Notes under the pieces: model-generated | The model's database searches: none | Seen by the model: only the letters and a program-made list of their open reading frames with translations | What the model was told of the DNA's origin: nothing | Shown: positions 26,161-40,403 of the stretch, piece after piece | How the letters are laid out: each line of letters begins with the position of its first letter | How positions within the stretch are numbered: the stretch's first letter is position 1 | Assembly (NCBI GenBank): GCA_963277665.1 | Contig: OY728153.1 | Location: forward strand, 268,062,250 to 268,126,249 | DNA: 64,000 nt | Direction: 5' to 3' | Source: Viscum album | Lineage: Eukaryota > Streptophyta > Magnoliopsida > Santalales > Viscaceae | Program-made: the position numbers and the translations under genes

Positions 26161-27250
26161 TAATGGAACACCGTAAATTCAACATTAATTGTTAGGTCTC
26201 ATAAAGTGTTTTATAGATATATTTTTAAAAAACTTTTTATCGATTTCAAAGAATATTGATTTATTTATACTTTATATATCATCCATTGGACACAATGAGG
26301 CCCCATAATCCTTAACTATCCAACTTTATCCCAGCGTGTCAAAGCCTGACATCTCCTCCTATATAGATCCTCCAAAGGATCCAATTAAATTATAGAATGA
26401 ATACTATAAATATATTGAAACAACATTAATAGAAGGAATAAATACCAACATCTTTGGATATCTATTGAAAAATATCATATCATATCCGTTAGAGATGGAA
26501 TTGTTCATTAAAAATTAATATCTGTATGAGGTTGAGAAGCAATACTAAATCTCAACATTGTATCCAATGAATACTGATGGATTCTTCAAAACCTTTAGGT
26601 AAGCCTCATATCCAAACAAGACACAATGGAGAATGGTAGTCTATGAAGTCCTACCAATTTCATGATCATTATCTTTGAGGGTTGGTCATAAGAAATTATT
26701 CTTTAATAGAAATTAAATGCACAAAAATTGAAATGATATTGGCTACCATTCATATGGAATTATAGGATTAATATGTACAAGGGAGTTATGAATCAAAATT
26801 CAGGGTTTTAATTTCCCATTTTTGTACTATTATGGGAAAATTAATTATTATAACCATAGATTTATATTGTTTATCCTCGATTGTTTTTTCATACCAGTCA
26901 TCTATTAACATATTCTAAAATCTCCATATTCATAGTATCCCATTAAATGTTTTTATCGAATCTCTTTACATCTTATTACATCCTGGATGAAATGATAAGT
27001 ATGATCTATGTACAGTGTTTAGAAATTCCTTCTCCAACTCTTGTTTTTATGGGACACATATCAGGGATCCAAACTTTATAAGCCCAACACCACCAACCAT
27101 AAAACCAAAATTATTTACTACATTTTTCAATATCACATAATAGATTTTTTGGGCCTCATTAATCCTCTAAACAAAAGATAGTTGAGAATTTACATAGGAA
27201 ATGTAGGATCTCGATATTTTTATTATTACCATGTTAATTCTCTCTATGTA
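26160..27250 (-). pseudogene. Decayed gypsy integrase core
   Basis: On the minus strand at about 26670-26430 the reading H-EIGRTS, then FGYEAYLKVLKNP, then FSTSYRY follows the family series EIVRLHG, FW-SL-ALGT and FSTA-HPQTDGQ in the right order and spacing. The HHCC zinc finger and first catalytic Asp cannot be placed with confidence. Position between RNase H and the integrase C-terminus supports the call. Confidence 0.7.
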
Positions 27251-27289
27251 CAAGAATATTGCATCTCTTGAAATCTCTACCATGTTTTG

Positions 27290-27620
27290 GGTTATAAGGT
27301 CATGTCAACTCAGATCATCTAATATTTTTTCACCGTCATAACATAGTAGTGTAATAAAAAATAATAATCCTTGATAACCTATAATCCCCATTTATGGCAT
27401 ATTTGAATCTATTTTTATGATTATATACAAGAGGGTCTTGTGATTCATTTGTATTTTACACATCTATGCATATAGATAATGTTTCCAAATCATCAATCTT
27501 AAGTTCAATTCAAACCATTCATGCTATTTTATTAGGTAGTTATTCTCATTGATATTTAATTATAAGGATTACTAAGCTATTACATTGACATCATTCACGA
27601 GCATACAACCCATAACCTTT
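27290..27620 (-). pseudogene. Decayed gypsy RNase H
   Basis: Matches are partial: LPNKI (family YPTHDLE) and a dispersed DYD...YH-GK...ADALSR-like stretch at about 27390-27310. The main support is its place directly between reverse transcriptase and integrase. Many stops are present. Confidence 0.6.
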
Positions 27621-27659
27621 TAGATGAATGTTTATAGATAACAAATCATTTCCAACTAG

Positions 27660-28560
27660 TGGGTATTGTGTGTCTAGGTGTAGTTATTATCCTCTTCATT
27701 GACCCTTTATGTCTATCCTCATATTCCTTAGTCCAGAAAAATAGGAATCCCTTTTGATTTCTCTTGATTAGTGGTATTTTAAATAATTATAATAGTCTCA
27801 GAAATCATTGATACAACCCGTATAATTCATGGATACTCTAGACATACCACACAAATAATGGTCTTGTCCATCAATCAATTGGAATCATTTTTTGGATCTA
27901 AATATATCCTGTTTCTAGTGAATACATACCCCATTAATGTAATTAACTCTATAGAAAACACATTTATATTAATTCACATATAAATATTATTTTTTAAAGG
28001 CCTCTATTGTATAATATAAATTCTCCTCATGTTTATTATTTTTTATGTATATAAGAGTATCAACAATAAAAACCTAGATAAATTTTGAGGAGGTAATCCC
28101 TAATGAACTTATTCGTTAATTCTATGGGTATTTTGGGTGCATTAGTGAGTCAAAATTCCATTAGTATAAAATAATAATATATATAACATGAAAGAAATAA
28201 AATCTAGTGGATATCTTTCTTATTTAAAATTATGTGAGAATATATCAACTAAAGAAACACTGTAGAATGATACTAGGGTTAACATAGATATTATTAAATG
28301 TAATCAATATTATATATATGAAAATTTCTCCTTATTTTGGTGTTGTTGATATCGTGATAATCAATACCATGGTGCATTGAAATACCATTATTATTTACAT
28401 AAAATACCAGTGCACCCCACACTGAATCACCTGGGCTTCATCTCTTGCATTTCAATAACGTATATTTTTTATGGGATACTTCATTTTGGAAAAGAACAAT
28501 ATATAATATCCATTGAAAAGTCAACCACACTACATGGAGAAAGACCAAGAAATTATTTGG
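27660..28560 (-). pseudogene. Decayed gypsy reverse transcriptase
   Basis: LTNAP is intact on the minus strand at 28149-28135, followed by ELTNKFIRDYL. The catalytic box reads FIVDTLIY at about 28070-28048, so the first Asp of FIDD has become Val. Then come EYEDRHKGSMKRIITTPRHTIP at about 27720-27660, matching the family segment with L-K-RL-TAPVL-LP. The loss of a catalytic Asp plus many stops rules out activity. Confidence 0.88.
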
Positions 28561-30714
28561 GAAACACATTGGGGTATATAATTATTGTGGGTATATCACC
28601 ATGGATGATTTCTTCATTAGAATAAAGCATTTTACCTAGACCAAAATTTACAAAATAAAATAATATCCCAACTTGAGATAATATTAACAAAGGAGATTCA
28701 TCAACCCCTTTTCACACGTATTGAATTTGATGTCAATGTGCGATAAAAATGGTGATTTCATTCACCTGATAATTTATATTGGCTCTACACAGTGAAATTC
28801 AATTCATACTCATAATTTCATTAGATTCTTCTAAAGGTAGAAATACAAGGTTTTCTATGAATCTCATTTTGAACATATAGATAGTGGAGAAGTATTATAC
28901 ATGGGTTGTAATAATTTACCCATTTTCCAATTCCATAAATAATTAAACAACCAATTTGAGGTGGGTTTTTAAATAGTTATCCTAAACTTCTGTGGCATGA
29001 AAGATTACACAGAACTATAATAAAATAGTACATTAACAAGACATGATTATGTAATCAGTATGCCAATCACAAAATTATTTCCAAGATCCACCTTAGTAGT
29101 CATGATGTCATTAGCCCTCCATTTATATATAGTTCTAGGAGGTTGTTTTTCTCAGATATTGTTGAAAACTCATGGATTAGTTCATCTATTCACACAATGT
29201 CCTTATTCCATGTTGTTGAAATACAACAAAAATTTCAGAGATTTTACCTAATAATACTATTATCCAATAAAATTGGTTGGTTTTAGTAATTGGAATTCAT
29301 TATCTTGGGGCACATACATCCTATACCTAATAGAATTTATTATCCCATTATGGAAATTTATAGGATATGTTTCCTTATACATTTTAAATGTTCTATGTTG
29401 GACATTCATACCACCATTAAATTTCTCCGTAACTATTGTAGTGATAAATTCGATTGTCTTCTTCATATATCTAGACTCATGAAACCCTTGAGAATTTTTA
29501 ATCTTGATTTGAATATTATGTGAACATCAAAAAATTTATTTTTAGTTTTCAAACACATGAATCTATAAAGAACATAGTATGATCATCTATATCATAACAA
29601 TGAAGGGGCCAACATCACTTTTATCTTAAATTTAAAAAACTAACCATATCATGCATGTGTTTTGATTCTATTATTATACACCCCAATTCATTCATCTTCA
29701 TTTTTCATAAGTCCAAGAAAAAATCTCTCCATTTTATTTTAGAGAGTGTAGGGAATATATTTATAAAAAAAATTCTATAATTACTTACACTACAATCGTT
29801 TAACTCTTCATTTGACTTAATATTTTTGATCAATATCCCCCATTGATCATATTATCCCTATATACATAAAAAAAATACTGCATTACATTCTCTTAAAAAA
29901 ATTATCTAATGATGGTGATGATTTTTTTAACAAATTTGATATGCTATTATGTAATTAATAGATCAGAATATACATCTAATGTTGAAGGCATTTTTAGATA
30001 TAGGACTCAATTAAAATTTGGTATTTCATTGGTGGATATTGGTTTTTTCTATATTTTATTTTTTGTTTATAAATTATGTTAATTAACAAATTATTTTCAC
30101 AATTTCTCTAGTTACTTTTCCCATTGTTTTTTTCATCACACTTTGAATTTCATCACATTACCCATCACATTGTTATGGAATCAATTTCTCATATTTACAT
30201 AAATTGACTACAATACAGGGAAAATTAAGGATTATAATTATAAACTATTAAACATATAAATTGATAACCATGATTATTATGAGATAAATTAGAAATAGAA
30301 TATATCCCTTAAAATATGAATTTCATGGTTTCAATATAATTTATCCATGATCTATTTCATATCATAATATTTTATGATTATTATTTTTATCATTATAATT
30401 GTTCATAATGATATTTGGAATTTAACAAACAATATCCCATGTGAGTTTCAAATAAGGTCTTGAGAAATTCCACTTACTAATGAACTAATAGGGGATCGAT
30501 TTTAATCCCAATATACCCTTTCTGTGAAATTACCCATTGGTAAAACTATGCTAGAGCCAGATCCACATAGAGAGTGTAGAAAGGTGTTTTATTTCTTGGA
30601 TACAACATAATCCTCAATCAAATATAATTTAGAGATATTTCCATTACTTAGTCCTATCCATATGGCTATAATATGGTTTTCTTATCCTAATCCCAACATA
30701 TAACTTGTATTTCC
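28561..30714 (-). pseudogene. gypsy A gag/protease region, unrecognisable
   Basis: By position this should hold the RT amino end, protease and gag. I could not identify a zinc knuckle or the protease DSG motif. Open frames at 28377-28625, 29060-29251 and 29260-29523 overlap on both strands and show no domains. Confidence 0.4.
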
Positions 30715-30726
30715 AATGATACCATC
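30715..30726 (-). promoter_or_regulatory. Primer binding site of gypsy A
   Basis: TGATACCA at 30717-30724 is TGGTATCA on the minus strand, the start of the tRNA-iMet-type site. It lies four bases from the TG of the upper LTR. Confidence 0.75.
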
Positions 30727-30728
30727 TT

Positions 30729-33192
30729 TGATAAATCAAATTTGAATAAAACATAATTCATGATTTATTACATAAAGTTAAATATAATATAATCCCAAAA
30801 TTTAATGATGCCTAATGTATTTGGTAAATTATTTACATTGATTAATAACATGAAATTTGGATACAAAAACAAAATTTAAAAACTATAAAACATTCCCTTA
30901 AAATTACACTACTTGTCTAATACTGTATAGGATAACCTAGGGATGTCAAAAAGAATGTGGTCAAATATAAAGCCCACTATGGAAATAATCAAATAATTAC
31001 ATGATAAAATTAATACATGTTTGTGAAATGTAATATCAAGTTATAATTAATGGTTTTAGAATCATAAAGATTATTATCGAATTATGATATGAGATGATGA
31101 CATCAAAAAAAATAGAGGAATGTGTAAACAACTTAAAAATTGGGATTATAAGCATATGTCAAGGAAAAATACCATGAAATTAGAACATAGTGTTCTTAGA
31201 ATAATCTCATTTGAATTATAAACGGTATCTAAGGAGTTAAAAAAATTCCCGATGCATTATAGGGATATATATTTTTTGGTATACCAATCAAATTCATATA
31301 ATGTACCTGTATTTGTGTACTATGTTGATCACACAACATAAGAACATAATTCCTAAATTTTGACCCCATGATCAAAGGGTGTGTGTTAAATACATTGATA
31401 TCTCCAATATATGAGAATAAAAATTTTTATGGTAATACCCTTGAGTGGAAATGTATACAGGTATTCATAATACATGATCTTTTCAAGAAATATCATTGAA
31501 TAATTTTGGAAGAAAAACAAGTGTATCTAATAAATCGTGGAAGGGTTTAATGTGAGTGAAAAGGTACTATTATTACAAGTAAATCATAATGATAGTATGT
31601 GTTATGTGAAAAAAAATATATTCCAACATTAATAATTGGATATAAAAATGCATAATTCAAAGAATGTGTTTGAATAAATCGGGGAAGGAGGTGATCTATA
31701 ACCTAGAAAGGGCAGTTCCGAAATCATGTGACGTTCTTCTAAAGAGTTTGTAATACTATTGGAGAGATATATAGAGATAAAAGTTGTTTTTAATCTCTTA
31801 TCAAATGATTTTTCATGAATTGGAATGGGATTTTGTCTATGATTTTACAGAAAAGGAGAGAGAAATTCTTTATTAATTTCTAAACATAGGTGTTTGTTAT
31901 TATATGATAAAATAAAAAAACATCCCTTGGATTTTTCTCATAATTTCTACTAATGGGAATGTTATATCAATATTTTATAAGGAGAAGAACTGGACTAATT
32001 AAAATAATACACTTAGTGATTTCAATATCAAACTAATTTATAAATAATTAATTTGAAAAACAAAAAAACTTATATTGGTTTCAGGGGATTCTTTAAGAGT
32101 CTATAATATTAATAAAAATAACTTCAATGAAATTATTTTAATGGGGAAACATAATTTAAATCATGGTTATTCTTAATATCATTTAGTACATAATGCTTCA
32201 GATTTTATGGAACCATAATACAAAATATAATTATTTATTACCTAAATATTGTTATATTTCTAATACATAAAGAATATTTTCCATTAGAAACATTTTACAT
32301 TCTTATTTTGAAAATAAAATATATTTTATTAAAATAGTTTTTTAAATACTAGAATTTTCTCTTTTACAACATATTCCTCATTTATTACAAAATAATGGTT
32401 TTTATAATGATAACAGATTTTTGGAATTTATAAATAATATATTGGATTTCATTAAATAATAATACCATTAATATTAAAATAATTATTAATTAATATAATA
32501 TATTAAAAAAATGATATTTATCTTATAGAAATGTGAATTTATCCAAAATGAGGGCTTCAATTTTAACAATATAAATTTCCAAAAAATGTAATTTTGATTT
32601 TTCCATATCAAAAATTAATTATTATCAAAATAATAAAGTAAATAGATAAATATGTTAATTACATTAGTAATAAGTAGAAAAATTCATGTCGTTGGGATAT
32701 TGATACATAACCCCTTATTAAACCATCATATGCACTAAGGGTATAGTCTGTGATTGTTATACTTTATCGGTGTGGTTCTTTGAACATGGTATCTTCTATA
32801 ATCTATATAATCTTCAACTTATCATTTAAAAGATATAATTCATGCTTCATTTGATGATTATTATCTTGGGCATGGTTAAGGGAAGGTCTTTGTGATGTCA
32901 TCTCCCTCAGAACGATAAATGGTATTCATAGGGTATGATCCATCAAGTCAATGTAATCACTTTATTGATCAATTTCATTTGGATTTATCATAAAACATAA
33001 TATATAAAAATTATAAAAATCACTGTAAAATGGATATATTAACAATTATTCTGATGATTAACAATCTTTTAAACCTGTATAGAGAAAACGTATAATGTTC
33101 TCAAATAACGAATGTAGTAAATGTGTTTTCTAAAAATTCAATGCTTAATAATTAATTTATTTAATTAAAAAAAGTGTTTCTATTATAAAACC
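30729..33192 (-). repeat. 5' LTR of gypsy A
   Basis: Pairs with 23225-25709 (2,464 versus 2,485 bp). The upper end is set by the alignment of TATTATAAAAC (33181) with AATATAAAACA (25700). Confidence 0.83.
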
Positions 33193-33956
33193 TTAGTTGT
33201 TTAAATTAATGTTCTTTATTATTAAGGTATTTAGTATTTTTAAAATGGATGAGTCTCCCTTAAACAACCTTAACACATTATTCTCAGGGTTGTTGATCAT
33301 ATAATTATACTAAGAACTTTGTTGTGGGTTGTTATTCATATGGTGGGAAGAAACATTATATATTCATGTCTCCAACCCTTCATATTTTTTAGAATATATT
33401 TGAAAATATTATTCAAATGTATAATTAAAAATAGTCAATTCCATTGAATTTTTAACTAAAAAGGGGTGTATGATTCAGTATGGGAAAATAGTGATATATT
33501 CCACACCCTCAAGGCCTCAAAAAAAGAATGGAAGTGGTGGTGGACATAATTAGGGGTGTCATGGAAAATATGTAGGCCATGGATAGTTTAATTCTAGTAA
33601 TTAACATAAATATTTTTGTTATACTGAAGATGCACACCCTTGTTTGTTTACTATTTACTACAATCTTTTGCATTTTCATCAAAGGCATGAGATCACATTG
33701 ATGTATTTATAATTTTTTTAGAATATGTATCGGATATTTAATAATAGGGAGTGTGAAACATCCATCCTCTAACCCCTTTGATTTTTAAGGGTCGGTGGTG
33801 GAACTTACCTTATATTAAATTCCTTAGACAATAAAAAATGAAAATAAATGACAATAGATTTACTAAAATGTGTGGTATTTTTTCCTTTAAGTAAACCTCC
33901 TACAGAAAAAAATAGAATGATGGTTCATGTAAAATAGATAAAAATTTATATCTAAA
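33193..33956. other. Tract between gypsy A and element 4, with LTR-like start
   Basis: G-richer than its surroundings. At 33752 it has TGTGAAACATCC followed by TTTGATTTTTAAGGG and GGTGG, which resembles the string starting at 62385. This may be the first piece of a long gypsy LTR interrupted by element 4. No gene is visible. Confidence 0.45.
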
Positions 33957-33961
33957 TAAAT
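33957..33961. repeat. Target-site duplication, left copy (TAAAT)
   Basis: TAAAT before element 4, repeated at 42798-42802. A second TAAAT at 33953 overlaps it, so the exact boundary is uncertain by four bases. Confidence 0.55.
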
Positions 33962-36341
33962 AAAAGAAATCATAGTACTATAAGAATAAAAATAAAAAAG
34001 TAAACTATAAAACCAATGACATAAAAGACACATGTTAGCAAGTTGGATGCACTCCCAACGCTAATACCATTTCCAAATCAAATGCTTCATCACTAATCAA
34101 CCATGACAATAACATCTCATTTATCCCCCAGAATTATACAGAACCATACCCTTACATATAAAATGTCTAACAATTATTTATATGCATAACTTTTTATATG
34201 TTGGGGGTGAGTATATCAACTAAATAAAATATATTTCCAAATAATAGTACACATTCTACAAATAAAAAAATGTTTGAAAATATTTTATATAAAATATGTA
34301 GATTGAGTAATGGGGTTTATCCAAATATAATTTCAAAAGATATTATGTTGAGAATAACTAGATATTTATTTTATAAACCAAAATACTCTATGTTTGGGCA
34401 ATAGAGGATAGTGGGAGAAGCCATCTACCTCAAAACTGAAATAGTTACTAAATAAACTCATAGTGATAATAGTAAATCATGGTTCTTACTTAAATTATAT
34501 CAATAATTATCATTAAAATAAATAAAAACATGTCATAAGGAAATGATTGAGGTAAAAAATTTATGATCTATAGTTATTCATAATATGAAATGTAATAATA
34601 TATAATGGAAAGGAGAAATGAGTGACATATATAGATTATTTAGAGCTAATGTGTGAGGATTGATTCAAGATGGACAATGTACTAAAAAACTAATATAAAT
34701 TATTATTAGATTCAAGTTCCTAAGAAGAGTAATGATGAATGAGGTTCCCATGTGACATTTCAGGTAAAAAAATCAATATTGTATTTACATAACCACCTAA
34801 TAAGGTTAGCCTTGATGGTTTACCAAACCGCGTGCTAACCATGTGGGTACAACTAACTCAAAACCCCCATGTCACATGATTTTCAAGAGAATTTAATAAA
34901 CCATGTGCCAACCCTATAAAGAAACATTTTCAAATATTAAAAATGTCCTATGGAAATTTTATTGGTTTTCATTAACTATAAGCCAATAGTTCACATCCCC
35001 CTAGTCTCTTTCAATATGTTGTATAATTACATAGGAAATATAATCAATTTACTTTAATCATGTCACAATAGTGAAACCATTCAAGGATTTTAAAAAATAA
35101 CCAAATCATAATATAATCCATTAAATACTATTCCCAATAAAACAATATCACAAAAACAAATATAAGAACAGTAGTAATATCAATCCATGGAGTTATAAAT
35201 TCTCTCCATCATTGTGATTTATACACATCAAAATATTTAAAAGAGTACCGTCAAGAAATATTTCCAATTTAGTATTCCAATATAAATTTATATTTTATCC
35301 AACATTATTCCTAGAATCACCAATGCTAATTCAAAAAAATCAATTGTACGTGTCTCCCATGAATAATATTCTCATATTTAATCAGATATACAAAAGGTAT
35401 TAAGAACACATTTTGACTTTTAGATCACAAGTAGATTTGGAAAATCCAACACCTACTAATAAATGAATTTCACACCAACCACATATAGATAAGATAAAGG
35501 CATACATATAATTAATCAAAAACACTATGTTTCATAATAAATGATCACACTCATACTATTGTGAAACTGAAATTGTCCTAGCCATTGAACAACAAACATG
35601 TGAAACTTACTCATGTGATAGATAATTAACCAATGAGAATATTCAAATAATACATTTTCCTTAACATTTGATACTATTAAAAAATTTAAATAAACATTGA
35701 AACATAGAAATTATAAATTGTGATAGTTATGAGGTACAAAAAAGGACATATGAAACCATGGCTAATAATCAAAAACCTATGAATTATTTGGAAATGGAAT
35801 GAGATCCTTCTATTAAATAAAAACAATCATCACACCCTTCCACCTATATTCATTATTACATCATATTCCCCTATTTATATAACTTCTTATCCAATACTCA
35901 TCACCAACATGAATGTGAAGGTAAACACATTATCCATTACCATAAAAGGAAACTACTTTTCTATTCAAACATGATAAGGATTAGGATAAGATATATGTCA
36001 GACATCACATGAGCATACCATACTATAATACTATCGTAGTCATATTATTTGAAAGAGAATGAAAAAATCATGTAATGGATTTATATCTGTGATATATCAA
36101 TAACATCATGATTTTGAATCAAATATGTTTCAAGTCCTATGATATTTAATTTCAATTTTATCAAATGGTATATGTAATGGTCAATTCATGACCACATTTT
36201 TATGTTCAACAATAATTAAATTTTCTCCCATTGAAACATATTTTTAGAAAATCTACCTAAGACTGACCTAACATAAGTAATAACACAAATCGATTACTAT
36301 AAATTTAGAGACAAATATTATTCTTTTTGAAACCCTTGGCA
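33962..36341 (-). repeat. 3' LTR of element 4
   Basis: Anchors with the upper copy: GGGGTTTATCCAA (34313) with GGGGTTTCTCCAA (40651); CAAAACCCCCATGTCACA (34859) with CAAAACCCCTATGTCACA (41213); and terminal GAAACCCTTGGCA with CTCGTTTGACA. Confidence 0.72.
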
Positions 36342-36352
36342 GCTCCCCACTA
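36342..36352 (-). promoter_or_regulatory. Polypurine tract of element 4
   Basis: On the minus strand TAGTGGGGAGC runs into the LTR start TGCCAAGGG. The tract and its junction are typical and fix the minus orientation. Confidence 0.7.
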
Positions 36353-39300
36353 TTAATGATTAACATAATGTTAAAAAATGAAACATTCACTACTTATGAT
36401 TCTTGGGAATGGTCACCCAAGTTAGAAATGTTAATGAAATGGTTAAAAAAAGTGACATCATATTCAATTGTATGATCCCAGAGAATGTTAGTGATTAAAA
36501 TTTGACATATAAGAAGAGTACCCCTTTAAGATATAATACTTTAGATGTATCGAATATGGATGTACAAATGAGCCACTCTGTAATTAGGGTATAATTAATG
36601 AATGTATCTCATGATCATATCATTCAACCATTGTCGAAAAATAGTTTACTCATTGCTGAATCCAGTGATAAGATCATCACACTCCCATTCCATGAATAAC
36701 ATCCAATGATGTACCTATCTAAAACATATGTTTTATTAAGAAAAAAAATATTGAGAAATAATACCTATGTTAGTCCTCAATTCCCCCTACTATTCCCAAT
36801 GTTCACATAGTTCATTTGGTCTCTAATATGGAATAATTCCAAAGTCTACCATTAAGATTTTTCTCCATCTAGACATGAACCAATTTATACTAAAAATGAA
36901 TTACAAACTCCTTCAGAATCTATGAGAGTTACTTTATATGTGTAAAAATTAATATGAAATTATATGATAAAAATCATTACACACCTATGATTATTGAAAT
37001 GAAACATTCATCATAGATATTCCAATAAAATGTTGACAGTTTCAATAGTAATTTAGTATAGTGACCAATCAAGATTCAATAAAACCTCATTAGCCATTAA
37101 TGTTTTGAATTATTATCCCATGATTCATCATTTCCCAATATCATGTACTCCCTTCAAATGGTCTATATCTATCACAAAAAAATGATTTTTATGAATTAAA
37201 TTATAAAAAAACAAACATGTATTACATCATGAATATAAAATAACGATAAAAAGTACTACGGGAATAACTAACTGAGAAGACACAAAGAAAAAATTAACAC
37301 CTCCAAATGGAGTATCCAACAACATAACTTCCAAGCATCAAAATACTATAATTCCAATTCATACAAGAAACCATAATGTTCCCATTAACCCATTTTTCAT
37401 GTACTATCAATTCCAAAACTAACATAAAATTTTTTAGAGTTCCTTAAAAAATAAAAATATCTCGAAGGAAAGCATTTTTTTATTTCACAATAACAAGATT
37501 AAAGGAACTCCTTTAATAAATCATATTGTTTCAATACTAGTAAAATCATTTCACAATGTTTTCATGAAGGTATGTTGAAAACCAACATGACATAATTTCA
37601 GGCATGAAATATTGCCTTGTATAAAACCCCATATAATTTTATATTTTAAAAAAATAAAATATTTTATTAGAAACTATTTTCCCTCATGTTTATTTTAAAA
37701 ATTATTACAAATAACTGACATTAAATATATATTCAATCCAAAATACAAGAAATTATTCATTAAAAATTCCATTAATCCCTTTTGATTCCTATTTTGGGTT
37801 AATAAGAATATTCTTTATATTGAAAATGTCAGCAACATTCCTCATTTTGAAACCCTGTTATCAGGAAAATATAGCATCATTAACTAGATCACATAAGCAC
37901 CAATGTCAATTCCTACAAAAGTGGATGAAAAATTCAATAACATGACACAGAGAACATTTTTTTTAGTGATTGAATTAGTAGTTCCAGTATCTACTCGTTA
38001 AATATAATGGTTGTTATTATGTAGACATGTTACTATAGAATTAAAAAAAGTATAGAGTATAATAATATATTCCAAAACAAAATAAAATAAATTTTCATGA
38101 TAAATACCCCAGTTTCATTTTTATTGAGTTACATTATCAAAATGTTTTTTGAAATTATTTTGACACCCAATATGGTTTCAAAATAAATTTAGACATATAA
38201 TATAAAATAATTACTATGTTATATATTTGTATCACCATCACTTGATCAATAATATAGTTTTTTTCATAGACCATTTACTTTATGATCCAATAATCCTATA
38301 CAAGAGAAATTATATCCTAGGAATAAGAAAACATGTATATGTGAAAATTATATTTCCTCCATATTTCGTGATTAATAATCATAGTGCAACATTATGTATT
38401 TAAATAGTTATGAAAATAATTCATTAAGTTTTTAACTGGTGAAAGTGATATATTTAATCTTTATAAATTATTTCCTTGAAATAACTAAACAATCACTATA
38501 ATAACATTAATTATTAAACAATAAAACATTTTATCCCTTTTTAACATAATATAATTTTTTTATTATAGAATATTATAATCATTATAATGAAAAATATTCA
38601 CTAATAACATGCATATGATTGAAAAAAACATGGTATATATATTATGGATTTAAATAAAAAAAACTTGTTATGTTTGAATATTGGTTTCAATGAATAGAAT
38701 AAAATTGTTATAAGATTTATAAAATATAACATTACAATAATATATTACATATAACACAAAAAACAATTATACCTATTATTCTATTAATTATTCTAGACAT
38801 GGATTATTAATTACTTGTGTAAAAAGGATTTACACAATCATGACACACGTTTTATCAGTTCTAAAAATTAACAATGTAAATAATACTCAATGATCTAGTA
38901 TGTGCTTTCCTAATCAAATGTGATATATAGTCAACTTTTAAACCAATAAATAAAAACCACCTAAAAATGACATGTAAATTTTATGATATAAGGTTAGAAT
39001 AAAAGTATGAAACTATGTGAAAAAATTATATTTCTTATAGTCATATCATAAATAATTATGAATATATGAATTTTAATAAGTTAATATACTTATTTATTCG
39101 TAGAAAATTGTTATCATTTTCTAAAAATAGAAAATAATTAAATCACAATTTAATCAATTCTTTCTTGTTAGATTCAATATCTATCTAGGTTATAATTGGA
39201 AGAAAAATTCATTCTATATCCCATTATAAAAATATAGGAAAGGATAAACACATTTAATGCTAGAAATGATTTTTATAAAACATAAAGGAAAACTATATTT

Positions 39301-40391
39301 TACGTGTTCTGAAAACCACTTCTAATTAATTATAAATTTCATCAATAAAAATGATCACTAATTTACAAAAATATGGTTCTCAAGACACCATTAGCCAAAT
39401 AATAAATATAAAATCATATGAATGATTTAATACTAGTGAGAATTCAATTTAATAATACATCGTACACTACTCTTATTGGTTAAACCCACAGCGATGAAAT
39501 GAATACACACATATAATTTTTTAACAATGGATTTCAGACCTAAAAATCCCAAGAAAAAAAAATTTATATATAAATAAGGTAGATACCTCTTTTAATGTTT
39601 CTGAGTTCATGTTTTATAAAATATTATCTATATATTTATCATCCTATTATATAGAACAAACCAAATTAACAGCGTTTTTAACATCTTTTGTCTGAGACGT
39701 TGGCTTTGGAATTGGTGGAATATCACTTAACATTCTTGATGTACCTAAGAAACCAAAAGCTGGAAATAAATTCCATGGTTTTCAATAATACTTCGGTGGT
39801 TGTTATAGTCGTAAATATAAAAATAATTGTACATAACAAAAATATGTAATAGTATGATTCAAAATTGTAATGAAATACAAATAAATTCTCACATATTATA
39901 AAGGAATTATAGTAGTATGAGAAAAAAATAAAAACCCATAAAATGAAAAACCAAATACATTAATGAATCAGGTTACCAAGGTGAAACCAATAATGATAAA
40001 AATAATCAACCAAATCCAAAAAATTTCCTCCCATCTACTAGGACTATATCATTATAGTGATATACTATATATGAAACCATTATATTATATATTCCATGGG
40101 AAACGATGTTTATATATCCCATATAGTTCATATGTATCCATGTGTATATCAATTCTCTAAGTAATAAACCAAACTATTATCAGACACATCACTTAGAAAA
40201 AAATAATGTCCCAATATTTTATCAAAAACAATTATAAAGAGTAAAAAATATGTTTTTGTTTTAAGTATAATTTAAAAATATATCCATTATTAAATATATT
40301 TATAGCATAATAATTTTCTAATAAAAGATATCAACTCTTCCCTTTTATCATGTAAATTCCACATATACTCACCAATTTGTTTAAATTCATA
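36353..40391 (-). other. Internal region of element 4, nothing recognisable
   Basis: About 4 kb of A+T-rich sequence with long A and T runs, especially 37600-39650. No gag, protease, integrase or RT motif was found on either strand. The short open frame at 39963-40160 has no recognisable domain. Confidence 0.55.
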
Positions 40392-40403
40392 AGGACTATA
40401 CCA
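40392..40403 (-). promoter_or_regulatory. Degenerate primer binding site of element 4
   Basis: AGGACTATACCA resembles the reverse complement of the iMet-type site (CTCTGATACCA), with several changes. It lies at the LTR edge. Confidence 0.5.

Larger units (their letters stand above)
23225..33192 (-). mobile_element. Full-length decayed Ty3/gypsy retrotransposon (gypsy A), chromovirus type
   Basis: A ~10 kb minus-strand element with LTRs at 23225-25709 and 30729-33192 and a primer site next to the upper LTR. Reading down the coordinates on the minus strand come RT, RNase H, integrase and an integrase C-terminus with the FHVSLL-K-PDPS signature. Integrase after RT/RNase H is the gypsy order. 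The C-terminal module and iMet-type primer site point to chromoviruses such as Tekay/Del. No clear target duplication was found: ATATA on the left does not match TTAGT on the right. Confidence 0.9.
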